A DNA stretch of 64,000 bases. It comes from Nostoc sp. HK-01 (GTDB lineage: Bacteria; Cyanobacteriota; Cyanobacteriia; Cyanobacteriales; Nostocaceae). Shown here piece by piece: positions 35,606 through 43,727 of the stretch (position 1 is the stretch's first letter; each line of letters begins with the position of its first letter). The position numbers and the translations under genes are program-made. The stretch is from NCBI GenBank assembly GCA_003990705.1, contig AP018318.1:5815001-5879000 (forward strand), read 5' to 3'. The notes under the pieces are model-generated. The model searched no databases and was not told the DNA's origin. It saw nothing but the letters and a program-made list of their open reading frames with translations.

Positions 35606-36465
35606 AAGATTTAGCCGAAATATTAGCGATCGCTCGTGATGTAGGCTGGAAAGCCGCAGATATACTCCACTCTTATTACCACGGTACAATTAAAGATGCT
35701 GATTTACAGGTGCAATACAAACAGAATGAGCCTGTGACCATTGCAGACATTACCGTCAGTCAATATATTTTGCAGAGATTACAAGCTGCTTTTGGTGGCG
35801 AAGATTTTACTTACATCAGCGAAGAAACTTATAAATCACAACTCCAGGAACAAAATTCTCAGTTAGTATGGCTAATTGATCCTTTAGATGGCACCAAAGA
35901 TTTTATTGACAAGACTGGAGACTATGCGATTCACATTGCTTTAATTCAAGATCATCGCCCTATTTTATCAATCGTAGCTGTGCCAGAAGCCGAAACAATC
36001 TACTACGCTACAAAAGATGGCGGAACATTTAAGGAAACACCAAAAGCAACTGTACCCATTACACTTTTAACAGAAAAATCCATCGAAGATTTAACCTTAG
36101 TTGTCAGTCGTTCTCATCGCCATGAAAGGCTCAACTATTTACTACAACACTTACCTTGTCAAAATCAAAAAGCTGTGGGCAGTGTAGGTTGTAAAATTGC
36201 TACTATTCTCGAACAAAAAGCAGACATTTATATTTCTCTTTCTGGTAAGTCTGCGCCTAAAGACTGGGATATAGCTGCACCAGAGCTAATTTTAACCGAA
36301 GCTGGTGGTAGTTTTACTCATTTTGATGGCAGTTCTTTGCGATATAACACCGATGATATCAATCAGTGGGGAGGATTATTTGCCAGCAATAGTAACTATC
36401 ACCAAATTTTGTGTCAGGAAGCGCAAAGGATATTATTAGAGTTCGACAATCTTAAAAGAGTTTAA
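35602..36465 (+). CDS. Inositol-monophosphatase superfamily protein, CysQ (3'(2'),5'-bisphosphate nucleotidase) type
   Basis: A 287-residue Li-sensitive-phosphatase-fold protein. Metal ligands are YISEE (Glu), WLIDPLDGTKDFI (Asp-x-Leu-Asp-Gly-Thr) and KDWDIAAPELILTEAGG (Asp). The DGTKDFI and VGSVGCKIATILEQKADIYI segments resemble CysQ more than inositol phosphatases, so removal of PAP from sulfate assimilation is the likely reaction. Its ATGA start overlaps the end of the PfkB gene. Confidence 0.85.
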   Translation: MKDLAEILAIARDVGWKAADILHSYYHGTIKDADLQVQYKQNEPVTIADITVSQYILQRLQAAFGGEDFTYISEETYKSQLQEQNSQLVWLIDPLDGTKDFIDKTGDYAIHIALIQDHRPILSIVAVPEAETIYYATKDGGTFKETPKATVPITLLTEKSIEDLTLVVSRSHRHERLNYLLQHLPCQNQKAVGSVGCKIATILEQKADIYISLSGKSAPKDWDIAAPELILTEAGGSFTHFDGSSLRYNTDDINQWGGLFASNSNYHQILCQEAQRILLEFDNLKRV

Positions 36466-36776
36466 CACTATATATATATATAGTTAAAATTAGCTTGTCT
36501 AGATTGACTATATAATTCATAATTATATGTAATAGTTAATCTAATAAATGTCTATGAACATATTTTTAAATATTTATTAGGTACAAATACTCAAATATCT
36601 TATACATATAGTTACAAACTACAAAGTTTTTTGACTACTTGATAACTTTGATTCTTTGAAGGTTGTGCTATACTTTGGCATATAAGGATTATTTTCGGTT
36701 GAGTAACTCGTTTTGATTTTGAAAAAGCGTCTCTCCGAATTTAACTCTCTACACTCCCTGAATTCGGAGACATTAT
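36466..36776 (+). promoter_or_regulatory. Long upstream region and leader of the RNA-binding protein gene
   Basis: The 311 bases carry a (TA)n tract at 36468-36482 and AT-rich sequence, then TGCTATACTTTGG near 36667 that could hold a -10 box. The last 45 bases form a hairpin over the ribosome site (listed separately). A leader of about 100 bases is typical for cold-induced cyanobacterial rbp genes. Confidence 0.55.
36732..36770 (+). promoter_or_regulatory. Stem-loop burying the Shine-Dalgarno of the rbp gene
   Basis: TCTCCGAATT (36732-36741) pairs perfectly with AATTCGGAGA (36761-36770) across a 19-base loop. The right arm contains GGAG, which is the ribosome site seven bases before the ATG at 36777. 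The structure would block initiation when folded, so it could act as a switch for temperature or a trans-acting factor. Confidence 0.7.
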
Positions 36777-37106
36777 ATGTCAATTTACGTTGGAAACTTG
36801 TCTTACCAAGTCACTGAGGAAGACTTGAAAATGGCATTTAGCGAATACGGAAAAGTAAATCGTGTTCAGTTACCCACTGACCGAGAAACAGGCCGTCCTC
36901 GTGGTTTTGCCTTTGTAGAGATGGAAACAGAATCACAAGAAACTGCCGCTATTGAAGCACTAGATGGTGCTGAATGGATGGGACGTGACTTGAAAGTAAA
37001 TAAAGCTAAACCTCGTGAAGAAAGAAGCCCTTCTCGCGGTGGTGGCGGCGGCTGGGGTAACAATAACCGTGGCGGTGGCGGCGGCGGTCGTGGCGGTCGT
37101 TACTAA
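36777..37106 (+). CDS. RRM-type glycine-rich RNA-binding protein (cold-shock type)
   Basis: A 109-residue protein: one RNA-recognition motif (RNP2 IYVGNLSY at 3-10, RNP1 RGFAFVEM at about 42-49) and a C-terminal Gly/Arg tail (about 83-109). Such Rbp proteins of cyanobacteria are cold-induced RNA chaperones, and this one is followed by rpsU as in Anabaena. Its ribosome site lies in a stem-loop. A long hairpin separates it from rpsU. Confidence 0.95.
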   Translation: MSIYVGNLSYQVTEEDLKMAFSEYGKVNRVQLPTDRETGRPRGFAFVEMETESQETAAIEALDGAEWMGRDLKVNKAKPREERSPSRGGGGGWGNNNRGGGGGGRGGRY

Positions 37107-37137
37107 AATTTTGAAATAAAAATTTAGCATTTAGAGT

Positions 37138-37190
37138 CTCCAGCAGAAACGAGCCTTTGGCTCGTTTCTGCTGGAGTATCTTATTTTTTC
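37138..37190 (+). terminator. 18-bp hairpin between rbp and rpsU (terminator/attenuator)
   Basis: A perfect stem of 18 bp (37138-37155 with 37159-37176), loop TTT, followed by TATCTTATTTTTTC. It probably ends most rbp transcripts while letting some run on into rpsU. Confidence 0.85.
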
Positions 37191-37230
37191 TCTATAGTTC
37201 AATATTCATCCATCATCAGAAGGAATGAGA

Positions 37231-37428
37231 ATGACGCAAGTCGTCTTGGGGGAGAATAAGGGTATTGATTCAGCTTTGCGACGATTTAAACGGGAAGTAT
37301 CTAAAGCTGGAATTTTCCAAGACATGAGAAAGAAACGTCACTTTGAGACACCGCTAGAAAAACAAAAACGCAAAGCGGTTGCAAGACACAAACAAAATCG
37401 TAGCAACAGCGCTCGTCGCTTCAAATAA
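37231..37428 (+). CDS. rpsU: 30S ribosomal protein S21 (copy 2, linked to rbp)
   Basis: A 65-residue S21: [58 protein letters not shown], ending RRFK. An ATG two codons upstream (37225) is possible, but AAGGA touches it directly and is six bases from 37231, which also matches the start of the other copy. Co-location with rbp suggests cold-linked expression, as described for Anabaena-type rbp-rpsU loci. Confidence 0.96.
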   Translation: MTQVVLGENKGIDSALRRFKREVSKAGIFQDMRKKRHFETPLEKQKRKAVARHKQNRSNSARRFK

Positions 37429-37771
37429 TACTTCTAGCCCATCTGGCTAACCAATAAAATAATTTTGACAAATATTAATCAAAATACTAGTTGTAGTAGC
37501 GCTCACGATTTTATAGCGGCGCTGCTACGTGTCTAACCAGTATATATAAAGTTACAATAAATTTAGGTAGTAAAATTTCCTTGGCAAAATATCCAGCGAT
37601 TGAAATATAGTAAAAATAGGGAATAAGCTGGAAAGCCTCTTGGTATATTGCTTTGTTCTTAAAATTTGTACCTCATTCACCTGTAATCTGTTGTGTATCT
37701 ACCTATATACATACTAAATGTTGTAGTCTGTAGCCTGATTCGGTAATTTCTGGCTTTGGATTTTCAGAAAA
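37429..37771. other. Non-coding region after rpsU with an inverted repeat
   Basis: 343 bases without a gene. GTAGTAGCGC (37493-37502) pairs with GCGCTGCTAC (37519-37528) with one G-T wobble and a 16-base loop. It is a possible terminator for rpsU, although no T-run follows. The remainder is AT-rich and leads to the next gene. Confidence 0.5.
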
Positions 37772-38527
37772 ATGTTGCGTGTTTATCATATTTTCATAGC
37801 TGCGCTTTTACTGTTATTAATGCCATTCGGTGCAAAATTCATCCTCCCCTACTTTTCTGGAACTAAGGTAGAGCCAAAGAACCAAGTAGCATCCACATCC
37901 AAGGCTTCCCCACCAGTTAAGCCGGGAAACCCTTCTACCCCAATAGGGGGAAATGTTTGGCAGAAAGTTTTAGGTAAAAATATTGTAGTGCCTAGCGGTT
38001 GGCAAGTAGTTCCATGTCAGGGAACTGAACCTTTGTTATGTGTATCTGCCAAAGGTGAAGTTTTAGGTACACTTGAGATGAGTGTTTCTCAAGTTAGTCA
38101 AAATCCCAATTTTCAAAAGCATCTGGCTGATGCAGGTATTTCCTTCGGCACGAAACTAGACTATAAAAATTCTAGTAACCAAAATAAAGTCCTCGCAGCG
38201 CTGAAAGCTTGGTCTGGTGACTATTATGCTGCGTTGAGTAAAGACCGCCAAAAAGGAAATGGCAATAAAATTATATTTTCTACTCATCCATTAGAAAATA
38301 TATCAGTTGGTAAGCTGCCAGGAATACGCTACGGTTTCACAGGTATTAAAGCTGAAGGTGGATTACAAGAGCAGTATATTAGTTATGCTGCTTTTGATGG
38401 GAATGCGCTGTATATAATCAGTACAGCTTTTGACCCAAATGCTGCTAAAGGTAAGTTTGAAAAATTGGAAAATTTAGTAATTTTTCAGCCTTATTTAGAT
38501 GCGATCGCCGAAAATTTAAACTTATAA
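37772..38527 (+). CDS. Membrane-anchored or exported protein of unknown function
   Basis: A 251-residue protein. An N-terminal hydrophobic helix (FIAALLLLLMPFGAKFILPYF) is followed by a Ser/Thr/Pro linker with SPPVKPGNPSTP, and then a soluble domain of about 190 residues with VPSGWQVVPCQGTEPLLCVSAKGE (two Cys, perhaps a disulfide). The helix has no clear cleavage site, so it may be a signal anchor. I do not know the family. Confidence 0.7.
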   Translation: MLRVYHIFIAALLLLLMPFGAKFILPYFSGTKVEPKNQVASTSKASPPVKPGNPSTPIGGNVWQKVLGKNIVVPSGWQVVPCQGTEPLLCVSAKGEVLGTLEMSVSQVSQNPNFQKHLADAGISFGTKLDYKNSSNQNKVLAALKAWSGDYYAALSKDRQKGNGNKIIFSTHPLENISVGKLPGIRYGFTGIKAEGGLQEQYISYAAFDGNALYIISTAFDPNAAKGKFEKLENLVIFQPYLDAIAENLNL

Positions 38528-38588
38528 GTTAGTCATTAGTCATTAGTCATTAATCATTTGTAAATACATAATGACTAATGACTAGGAG
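38525..38588. repeat. STRR (AGTCATT) with inverted half
   Basis: Four tandem AGTCATT-type heptamers are mirrored by ATAATGACTAATGACTA at the right, giving a hairpin in the spacer between convergent genes. Confidence 0.8.
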
Positions 38589-38596
38589 TGATTTAA

Positions 38597-39484
38597 CTAA
38601 ATCTCAGCTACAGCGCGTTCAATTAGGCGACGTGCTAAAGTTTGCGTACCTGTATGTTCGTAATAATTAGTAGACACATCTAAGAAGGCTGCCAAATAAT
38701 CCAACTTGTCATCACTCACTTCCATAAAACTTTGCAAGTGACTAACGACATTTTGCGGAGTTAAATTATTGCTAGTAACTAAGCCATTCATCCAACCTTT
38801 AACAGAATCAAAACTTTCGCCAATAAAGTTTAGTTTACTAGCAGCATTACCGCCAGGAATTGCATCTTGAATGCCTTTAAAGGTTGTGTTTTGTTCCAGT
38901 TCTTGGGGGCTAGTTTGGTTAAGTAAAGATAACGCTTTATTGATGAAATCTGGGCCTAAAGGTATCAACCCATCAATACAAACTAATGCAACTAATCGTA
39001 TGAGCGATTCACCGCTGTATTCACCTAAAGCACCGACAAAATCGCCGATACTATCTCCAGGAATACCATTAATTTGGCAAAAAGCTACTAATTCAGCGAC
39101 TACTTTTAAGGATAAATCAATCGTTTGTGCTTTATCTGGTTTGGGAGTCACAGAGTTAAGAAAACCCAAAAGGGGAATTGATTCACCAACTTTGTTAGCT
39201 AAAGCGGCTGCACCGAGAACTTTATCTGTACCATCAACAGTTTGATAAAGCCACATAGCTGTTTGGTAGCCTTGAGAGCTATCGTTATACAGATAAATAG
39301 CTCGTTCGCCAATTTGTTGAATTAACTCTTCGTCATCTTCACCAGTCACAGTTTTAATGGTATTGACGAAGCCAACAGTATTTTGCCATTCACCAGGAGC
39401 AACAAAATCGAGAGCCTTCAACATAGATATTGTTAAACCACCAGTTGGTAGTTGATCAACCAATTCTTGAATCGGTTTACCCAT
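38597..39484 (-). CDS. Conserved protein of unknown function
   Basis: A 295-residue, mostly helical and acidic protein without signal peptide. Blocks such as MLKALDFVAPGEWQNTVGFV, TGEDDEELIQQIGERAIYLYN and GYQTAMWLYQTVDGTDKVLGAAALANKVG suggest a globular all-alpha fold. I recognise no domain. It lies 48 bases behind the lipoprotein gene in the same direction, so the two probably form an operon. Confidence 0.75.
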   Translation of the reverse strand: MGKPIQELVDQLPTGGLTISMLKALDFVAPGEWQNTVGFVNTIKTVTGEDDEELIQQIGERAIYLYNDSSQGYQTAMWLYQTVDGTDKVLGAAALANKVGESIPLLGFLNSVTPKPDKAQTIDLSLKVVAELVAFCQINGIPGDSIGDFVGALGEYSGESLIRLVALVCIDGLIPLGPDFINKALSLLNQTSPQELEQNTTFKGIQDAIPGGNAASKLNFIGESFDSVKGWMNGLVTSNNLTPQNVVSHLQSFMEVSDDKLDYLAAFLDVSTNYYEHTGTQTLARRLIERAVAEI

Positions 39485-39532
39485 AAAAATCTCCTGATTG
39501 CGAGTTTGTTATCTAAATATTTTGAGTGTTGA

Positions 39533-40042
39533 TTATTTGAGTTTGGCTAGGCCATCAAGATTAAATTTACTGAGCCAATCGGCGCGATCGCTCGCTGTAA
39601 ATGTCGTAGCTTTTGACTGAACTTTGACTTGATACTTCCCTACCAAAATCGCACTTTGGGTTTTACCCTGTTCTACAGCCGGATATCCAGCAATCTTTTT
39701 GGTACTTTTAGAGAATTTTGCTGCTGCATCTGGGGTGCTGGTTGTATCCGAAATCGACAGCACCGCTACTTCTTTACCAGCTTTTTTCAACTTAGCTTCT
39801 GCAAAACCTTTTTTCTCTTGAGTGTAAACGCGATCATAACCACCACCAGATTTTGGGAAGAATTTGTTAAATTCACCTCCCTGAGTCGCAGTCTTGGCAA
39901 CTGCTTGACCTTTTTTCTGTTTACTGCTTTCTTGTTGTACTTGGTCAAAACGCCCTGGTGTTTTAGGTGTACAAGCTGTTGTCAATAATAATACTGAGAT
40001 GAGCAACACAGCTAAAACTTTCCGCCCACGATAGAAACTCAT
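39533..40042 (-). CDS. Lipoprotein of unknown function
   Basis: A 169-residue precursor: RGRKVLAVLLISVLLLTTAC gives a clear lipobox with the acylated Cys at 24. A basic linker (about 37-50) is followed by a domain containing GYDRVYTQEKKGFAEAKLKKAGKEVAVLSISDT. It is the first gene of a probable two-gene operon with the 295-residue protein. The family is unknown to me. Confidence 0.8.
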   Translation of the reverse strand: MSFYRGRKVLAVLLISVLLLTTACTPKTPGRFDQVQQESSKQKKGQAVAKTATQGGEFNKFFPKSGGGYDRVYTQEKKGFAEAKLKKAGKEVAVLSISDTTSTPDAAAKFSKSTKKIAGYPAVEQGKTQSAILVGKYQVKVQSKATTFTASDRADWLSKFNLDGLAKLK

Positions 40043-40278
40043 GTTTCCGACTCCTTATACTTTGAGGCAATTATCAACGCACTTGTCAAATTTTGCCCAC
40101 AAAATTTATTTTTTGATAACTATTGACATTAATGTAGAGTTACTCAATCTGTGATTGCATGGCTAATCTTCCTCCAGGCTGAACACTAGAAGCCTGAGTA
40201 GCCTTGATACTATGGGAAAAAGAGACTTTAGCGCCTCTGATGTTTTGGGACTATTACAAAAATTTGTGAAGCAGAACA

Positions 40279-41283
40279 ATGAACACTGATTGTGGCAATC
40301 TTCTTGGGGAAAATTTTTTAGTTCGAGCGATACATACTTCTATCAAAGGTAGAGCCAGATATAAAGTGAGGGGATTATATGATTCTCCAGCGCTCAAACA
40401 ATACCTAGAATTGAGATTGTCAAAGGAAGATATGATCTTTCAAGCCAGTGCTAACCATTTAACAGGGAATGTTTTGGTACTGTTTCAGCCAGATTTTAAT
40501 CCCAATGCGATCGCCTGGCTGCTGCAAAATATCGTTTTAGATTACACAAGAGTTCATAAACAATTACCACCCAGTAGTGCGCCAGAATTTATTCCTAGCA
40601 AGAGCCTTTCTAGGGTGGTGCTATCAGATACCACAGTCAATCAATGGCGTAGTCAACTAATTCCTGTAGTAGCAGCCTTTTCTGCTTTGTCCTTGGGTGC
40701 AGCACTATTACACAGAAATGGTTTAGACACCAGTATTTTACTAACTCTTCAAAAGCTGCATACGCCCTTACTAGATCGTCTCATGGTAGGTATAACTTCC
40801 CTAGGTGAGCCACCACTGTTAATCTTGAGTTGTTTAACATGGGAAGCTCTGTTGCTGTATCGCCGCCGTCGATTACAAGCTACTACCTTTGGGATGGCGG
40901 CGGTGGGGGCGATTAGTTTAAATTACCTGCTGAAAGAACTGTTTGTTAGGGCGCGTCCAGCTTTGTGGGATTACATTATTAACGTCAATCACTACAGTTT
41001 TCCCAGTGGACATGCAATGGTGTCAATGGTGGTTGATGGTTGTATGGGCTATTCCCTCTCCAAAGAATTTCCCCAATGGCGATCGCAGATTTTCACCTTA
41101 ACTGTGATTTTAATTTTGGCAATTGGTTTTAGTCGGCTTTATTTGGGGGTACATTGGCCTACGGATGTGATTGCTGGTTATGCGGTGGGTTTAGTGTGGT
41201 TGACTGCTTGTGTTGTTAATCAAGCTTGTCAAACTTCTAGGAGTACAGAGGTAAAGACAGAGTTAGGTGGAGTTTTGGTTTAA
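40279..41283 (+). CDS. PAP2 phosphatase with an N-terminal HMA-like domain
   Basis: A 334-residue fusion. Residues about 14-90 (VRAIHTSIKGRARYKVRGL, SPALKQYLELRLS, ANHLTGNVLVLFQPDFNPNA) resemble the metal-binding-like N-domain found in cyanobacterial P-type ATPases (pattern HxxxGRxRxRVxxL..GxVLVxxxP). The rest is a type 2 phosphatidic acid phosphatase with KELFVRARP, SFPSGHAM and SRLYLGVHWPTDV, so the three catalytic motifs are intact, in six helices. No CxxC is present in the N-domain. It overlaps the convergent amidase gene by 21 bases. Confidence 0.88.
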   Translation: MNTDCGNLLGENFLVRAIHTSIKGRARYKVRGLYDSPALKQYLELRLSKEDMIFQASANHLTGNVLVLFQPDFNPNAIAWLLQNIVLDYTRVHKQLPPSSAPEFIPSKSLSRVVLSDTTVNQWRSQLIPVVAAFSALSLGAALLHRNGLDTSILLTLQKLHTPLLDRLMVGITSLGEPPLLILSCLTWEALLLYRRRRLQATTFGMAAVGAISLNYLLKELFVRARPALWDYIINVNHYSFPSGHAMVSMVVDGCMGYSLSKEFPQWRSQIFTLTVILILAIGFSRLYLGVHWPTDVIAGYAVGLVWLTACVVNQACQTSRSTEVKTELGGVLV

Positions 41284-42669
41284 ATTGACTACAGGTGCAG
41301 AAACAACACCTTGAGATTCTAAGAAGGCTGCTACTCGTAAGATTAATGCTTCATTGTAGGGTGCGGCGATTAATTGCACACCGAGAGGTAAAGCATCCGG
41401 GCGTTGAATGGGGACAGATAAAACAGGTAAGCCGATAAAAGATAAGGGTTGAGTGAATAATCCTAAATGGGGACGTACTAAAATTTCTGCACCATCTAAA
41501 ATCATTGTCTGCTGACCGATTAATGGTGCGGAAATGGGTGTAGTTGGGGCGAGAATGATATCGACATTTTGGAAAACTTCTCGAACGCGATCGCGGTACC
41601 ATTGACGAAATCGTTGCGCTTGCAAGTACCAACTACTGGGAATTAACGCCCCAGCCAAAAAGCGATCGCGGGTTGCGGGGTCAAAATCTTGAGGACGCGA
41701 TTTCAATTGATCTAAATGCAGATTTGCGCCTTCGCTGGCTGTAATGACAAAAGCTGCTGCACGGGCGCGTTGAGCCTCTGGTATGGTGATATATTCAGTT
41801 ACACCTAAAGCCGCTGCTACTGTTTGGACTGCGGCTAATGCTTCTGGTGCTGCACCTTGGAGAAAATAATCATCTGCGATCGCAATTCTCAGATGAGAGA
41901 TATCTTGATGGAGTTGGGGTGAACACAATTGTGGCGGACGTTTTGTACAAATGCGATCGCCTTCATCTTCTCCTTGCAGCACATCAAATACTGTAGCGAT
42001 ATCTTGTACCGAACGGGCAAAAGCGCCAATGTGGTCAAAACTACTAGAAAATAATGTGACACCTGCACGAGATAAGCGTCCGTAAGTTGGCTTTAAACCA
42101 AACACCCCACATAAAGCCGCAGGTACGCGAATTGAACCGTTAGTATCAGAACCCAGTGTGAAAGGAACCAAACCAGCCGCCACCGCCGCCGCAGAACCAC
42201 CAGAAGAACCACCTGCTAACCTGTGTAAATCATGGGGATTGTGAGTCGCACCATAATGAAAGTTGTCTGTGACAAATCCATAAGCGTACTCATCCATATT
42301 TAAAGCCCCAACCAACACAGCACCAGCTTGTTTTAACTTGGCGACTGCTGTTGCATCTTGGGTAGCTGGGGGATGTTCGGCATTAATTTTTGCACCAGCC
42401 AGGGTTGTGATACCAGCAATATCAAACAGATTTTTCACAGCAAAAGGTACGCCAGCTAGTACACATGGAGAATTACCTTGAGCGATTTCTTGATCAATTC
42501 TGGCTGCATCTGCTAAAGCTGTTTCGGTAATGACGGTGGTAAAACAGTTAAGTTGCTCATCTAGTTTGGCAATTCCTGTGAGTGCAGCCTCAGTCACTTC
42601 TACCGCACTAACTTTACCACCACGCACAGCAGCTGCTATTGATAAGGCATCAGCGAACTCTAAATTCAT
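41263..42669 (-). CDS. AtzE-type amidase (amidase signature family)
   Basis: A 468-residue amidase with the Ser-cisSer-Lys triad: K79 in VPFAVKNLFDIAG, S155 in LAGGSSGGSAAA and S179 in GSDTNGSIRVPAALCG. The sequence looks closest to AtzE, the 1-carboxybiuret hydrolase that needs the small partner AtzG, and a small AtzG-like gene is two genes upstream. It starts three bases after the DUF4328-like gene, so they are coupled. The product may act in urea, biuret or allophanate-type nitrogen recycling; substrate is inferred. It ends inside the convergent PAP2 gene. Confidence 0.88.
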   Translation of the reverse strand: MNLEFADALSIAAAVRGGKVSAVEVTEAALTGIAKLDEQLNCFTTVITETALADAARIDQEIAQGNSPCVLAGVPFAVKNLFDIAGITTLAGAKINAEHPPATQDATAVAKLKQAGAVLVGALNMDEYAYGFVTDNFHYGATHNPHDLHRLAGGSSGGSAAAVAAGLVPFTLGSDTNGSIRVPAALCGVFGLKPTYGRLSRAGVTLFSSSFDHIGAFARSVQDIATVFDVLQGEDEGDRICTKRPPQLCSPQLHQDISHLRIAIADDYFLQGAAPEALAAVQTVAAALGVTEYITIPEAQRARAAAFVITASEGANLHLDQLKSRPQDFDPATRDRFLAGALIPSSWYLQAQRFRQWYRDRVREVFQNVDIILAPTTPISAPLIGQQTMILDGAEILVRPHLGLFTQPLSFIGLPVLSVPIQRPDALPLGVQLIAAPYNEALILRVAAFLESQGVVSAPVVNLNQNST

Positions 42670-42672
42670 TGG

Positions 42673-43296
42673 TTAGATAATATTGCGTTTAGCTTTTTGA
42701 GTAACCGCAGTCCCCATAGTTTTTGTGAGTTGTAACAATACAACAGTAAAACCCAAGTCGACAAAACAAGATACTAAAAACCACACAGGGAGAAATTTAT
42801 CTCCAGGATTTTTAGAAGCTTCAAAAACAATGCGGTTCAAAGCTCTTGACCCGATCATAAAACAATATAGTGGCGCTATCAGCGATCGCACTCGTTCACT
42901 CAAACTGGTTAAATCACCACCTTCGGCTTGAAATTTTTCGGCAAAGGTAGATAAGGTGTGAGATATTCCCCAAAGGCTGTATATGGGAATCATAAATCGC
43001 GCGATCGCACCGCCGGGAGTAATCGGATATTCCTGGAAAAGATTTTTTAAATCAGTATGGATACGATGTAGCCAAACCAAAAAAATAATAATTGAAATTA
43101 CACCAATCAACAACGAAACTATTGATATGAGTCCATCAATAGAAGCAAATATTTGATAAATTGGCTGTGCTATGACTGCTAACAAAGAGAAAAACGTAGA
43201 AATAACGCCAATTCCGATTAGCACCCACAGCAAACGCACCAAAAATTTCCCAATAGCCGCAGACTTCAATGAACTACCAGCATTGAAATTACTCAT
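42673..43296 (-). CDS. DUF4328-like membrane protein
   Basis: A 207-residue protein with about five membrane helices. The block IIIFLVWLHRIHTDLKNLF followed by PGGAIARFMIPIYSLWGI resembles the DUF4328 pattern of a Trp-rich loop followed by a proline-containing helix. The last helix region is FLVSCFVDLGFTVVLLQLTK. It sits between the AtzG-like and AtzE-like genes, three bases before the latter, so it may be the transporter or membrane anchor for that pathway (inferred). Confidence 0.7.
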   Translation of the reverse strand: MSNFNAGSSLKSAAIGKFLVRLLWVLIGIGVISTFFSLLAVIAQPIYQIFASIDGLISIVSLLIGVISIIIFLVWLHRIHTDLKNLFQEYPITPGGAIARFMIPIYSLWGISHTLSTFAEKFQAEGGDLTSLSERVRSLIAPLYCFMIGSRALNRIVFEASKNPGDKFLPVWFLVSCFVDLGFTVVLLQLTKTMGTAVTQKAKRNII

Positions 43297-43395
43297 TTCC
43301 TGTTTCCAATGGCATTATTGGCTAATATCTTAATCTTGGTAGTTATATCTAAGACTCAGTGCATTTACTTGAGGAGTCCAGTAGATTATCAGCAA

Positions 43396-43605
43396 CTATG
43401 GTTCAAATACTGGTGCAGATTCAACTTCTGCGGGTAAAGGAAAAGAATTTACGAGTTGAGCGATCGCTTTAATTCTGCCAAAATTCGCGACCACTCCATC
43501 ACGATATTCATCTTTGATGGGCAAATCTAATAATAAAGACATTTGCTCAACATATTTATCTACATCTAATTCTTGATTTTGCATATTTTCTAGCAACTTC
43601 CCCAT
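43396..43605 (-). CDS. AtzG-like (DUF4089) small subunit
   Basis: A 69-residue protein: DVDKYVEQMSLLLDLPIKDEYRDGVVANFGRIKAIAQLVNSFPLPAEVESAPVF. This is the DUF4089/AtzG pattern, related to GatC, that binds and stabilizes the AtzE amidase. It is first in the three-gene unit with the DUF4328-like membrane protein and the amidase. The LPIKDEYRDGVVANFxRI core and the PLPxExEPAPVF end make the call fairly firm. Confidence 0.85.
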   Translation of the reverse strand: MGKLLENMQNQELDVDKYVEQMSLLLDLPIKDEYRDGVVANFGRIKAIAQLVNSFPLPAEVESAPVFEP

Positions 43606-43649
43606 TTAAAAATCTCTAATTTTTACAAAAATAGCGTTAACATTCAAAG

Positions 43650-43672
43650 CCTCTCTCCTACAAGGAGAGAGG
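43650..43672. repeat. Short hairpin repeat CCTCTCTCCT
   Basis: CCTCTCTCCT (43650-43659) pairs with 43663-43672 across ACA, followed by another GGAGAGAGG copy. It resembles a common dispersed cyanobacterial hairpin and lies between the AtzG-like gene and the porin gene, both minus strand. Confidence 0.6.
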
Positions 43673-43727
43673 TTTGGAGAGAGGTCAAAACAGTGCTACT
43701 CTCAACCGAGAACTGCTATCAACCATC

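Noticed and set aside
43396-43605. GatC assignment for the small protein upstream of the amidase
   Set aside because: The core fits DUF4089/AtzG and the amidase fits AtzE; there is no gatB nearby.
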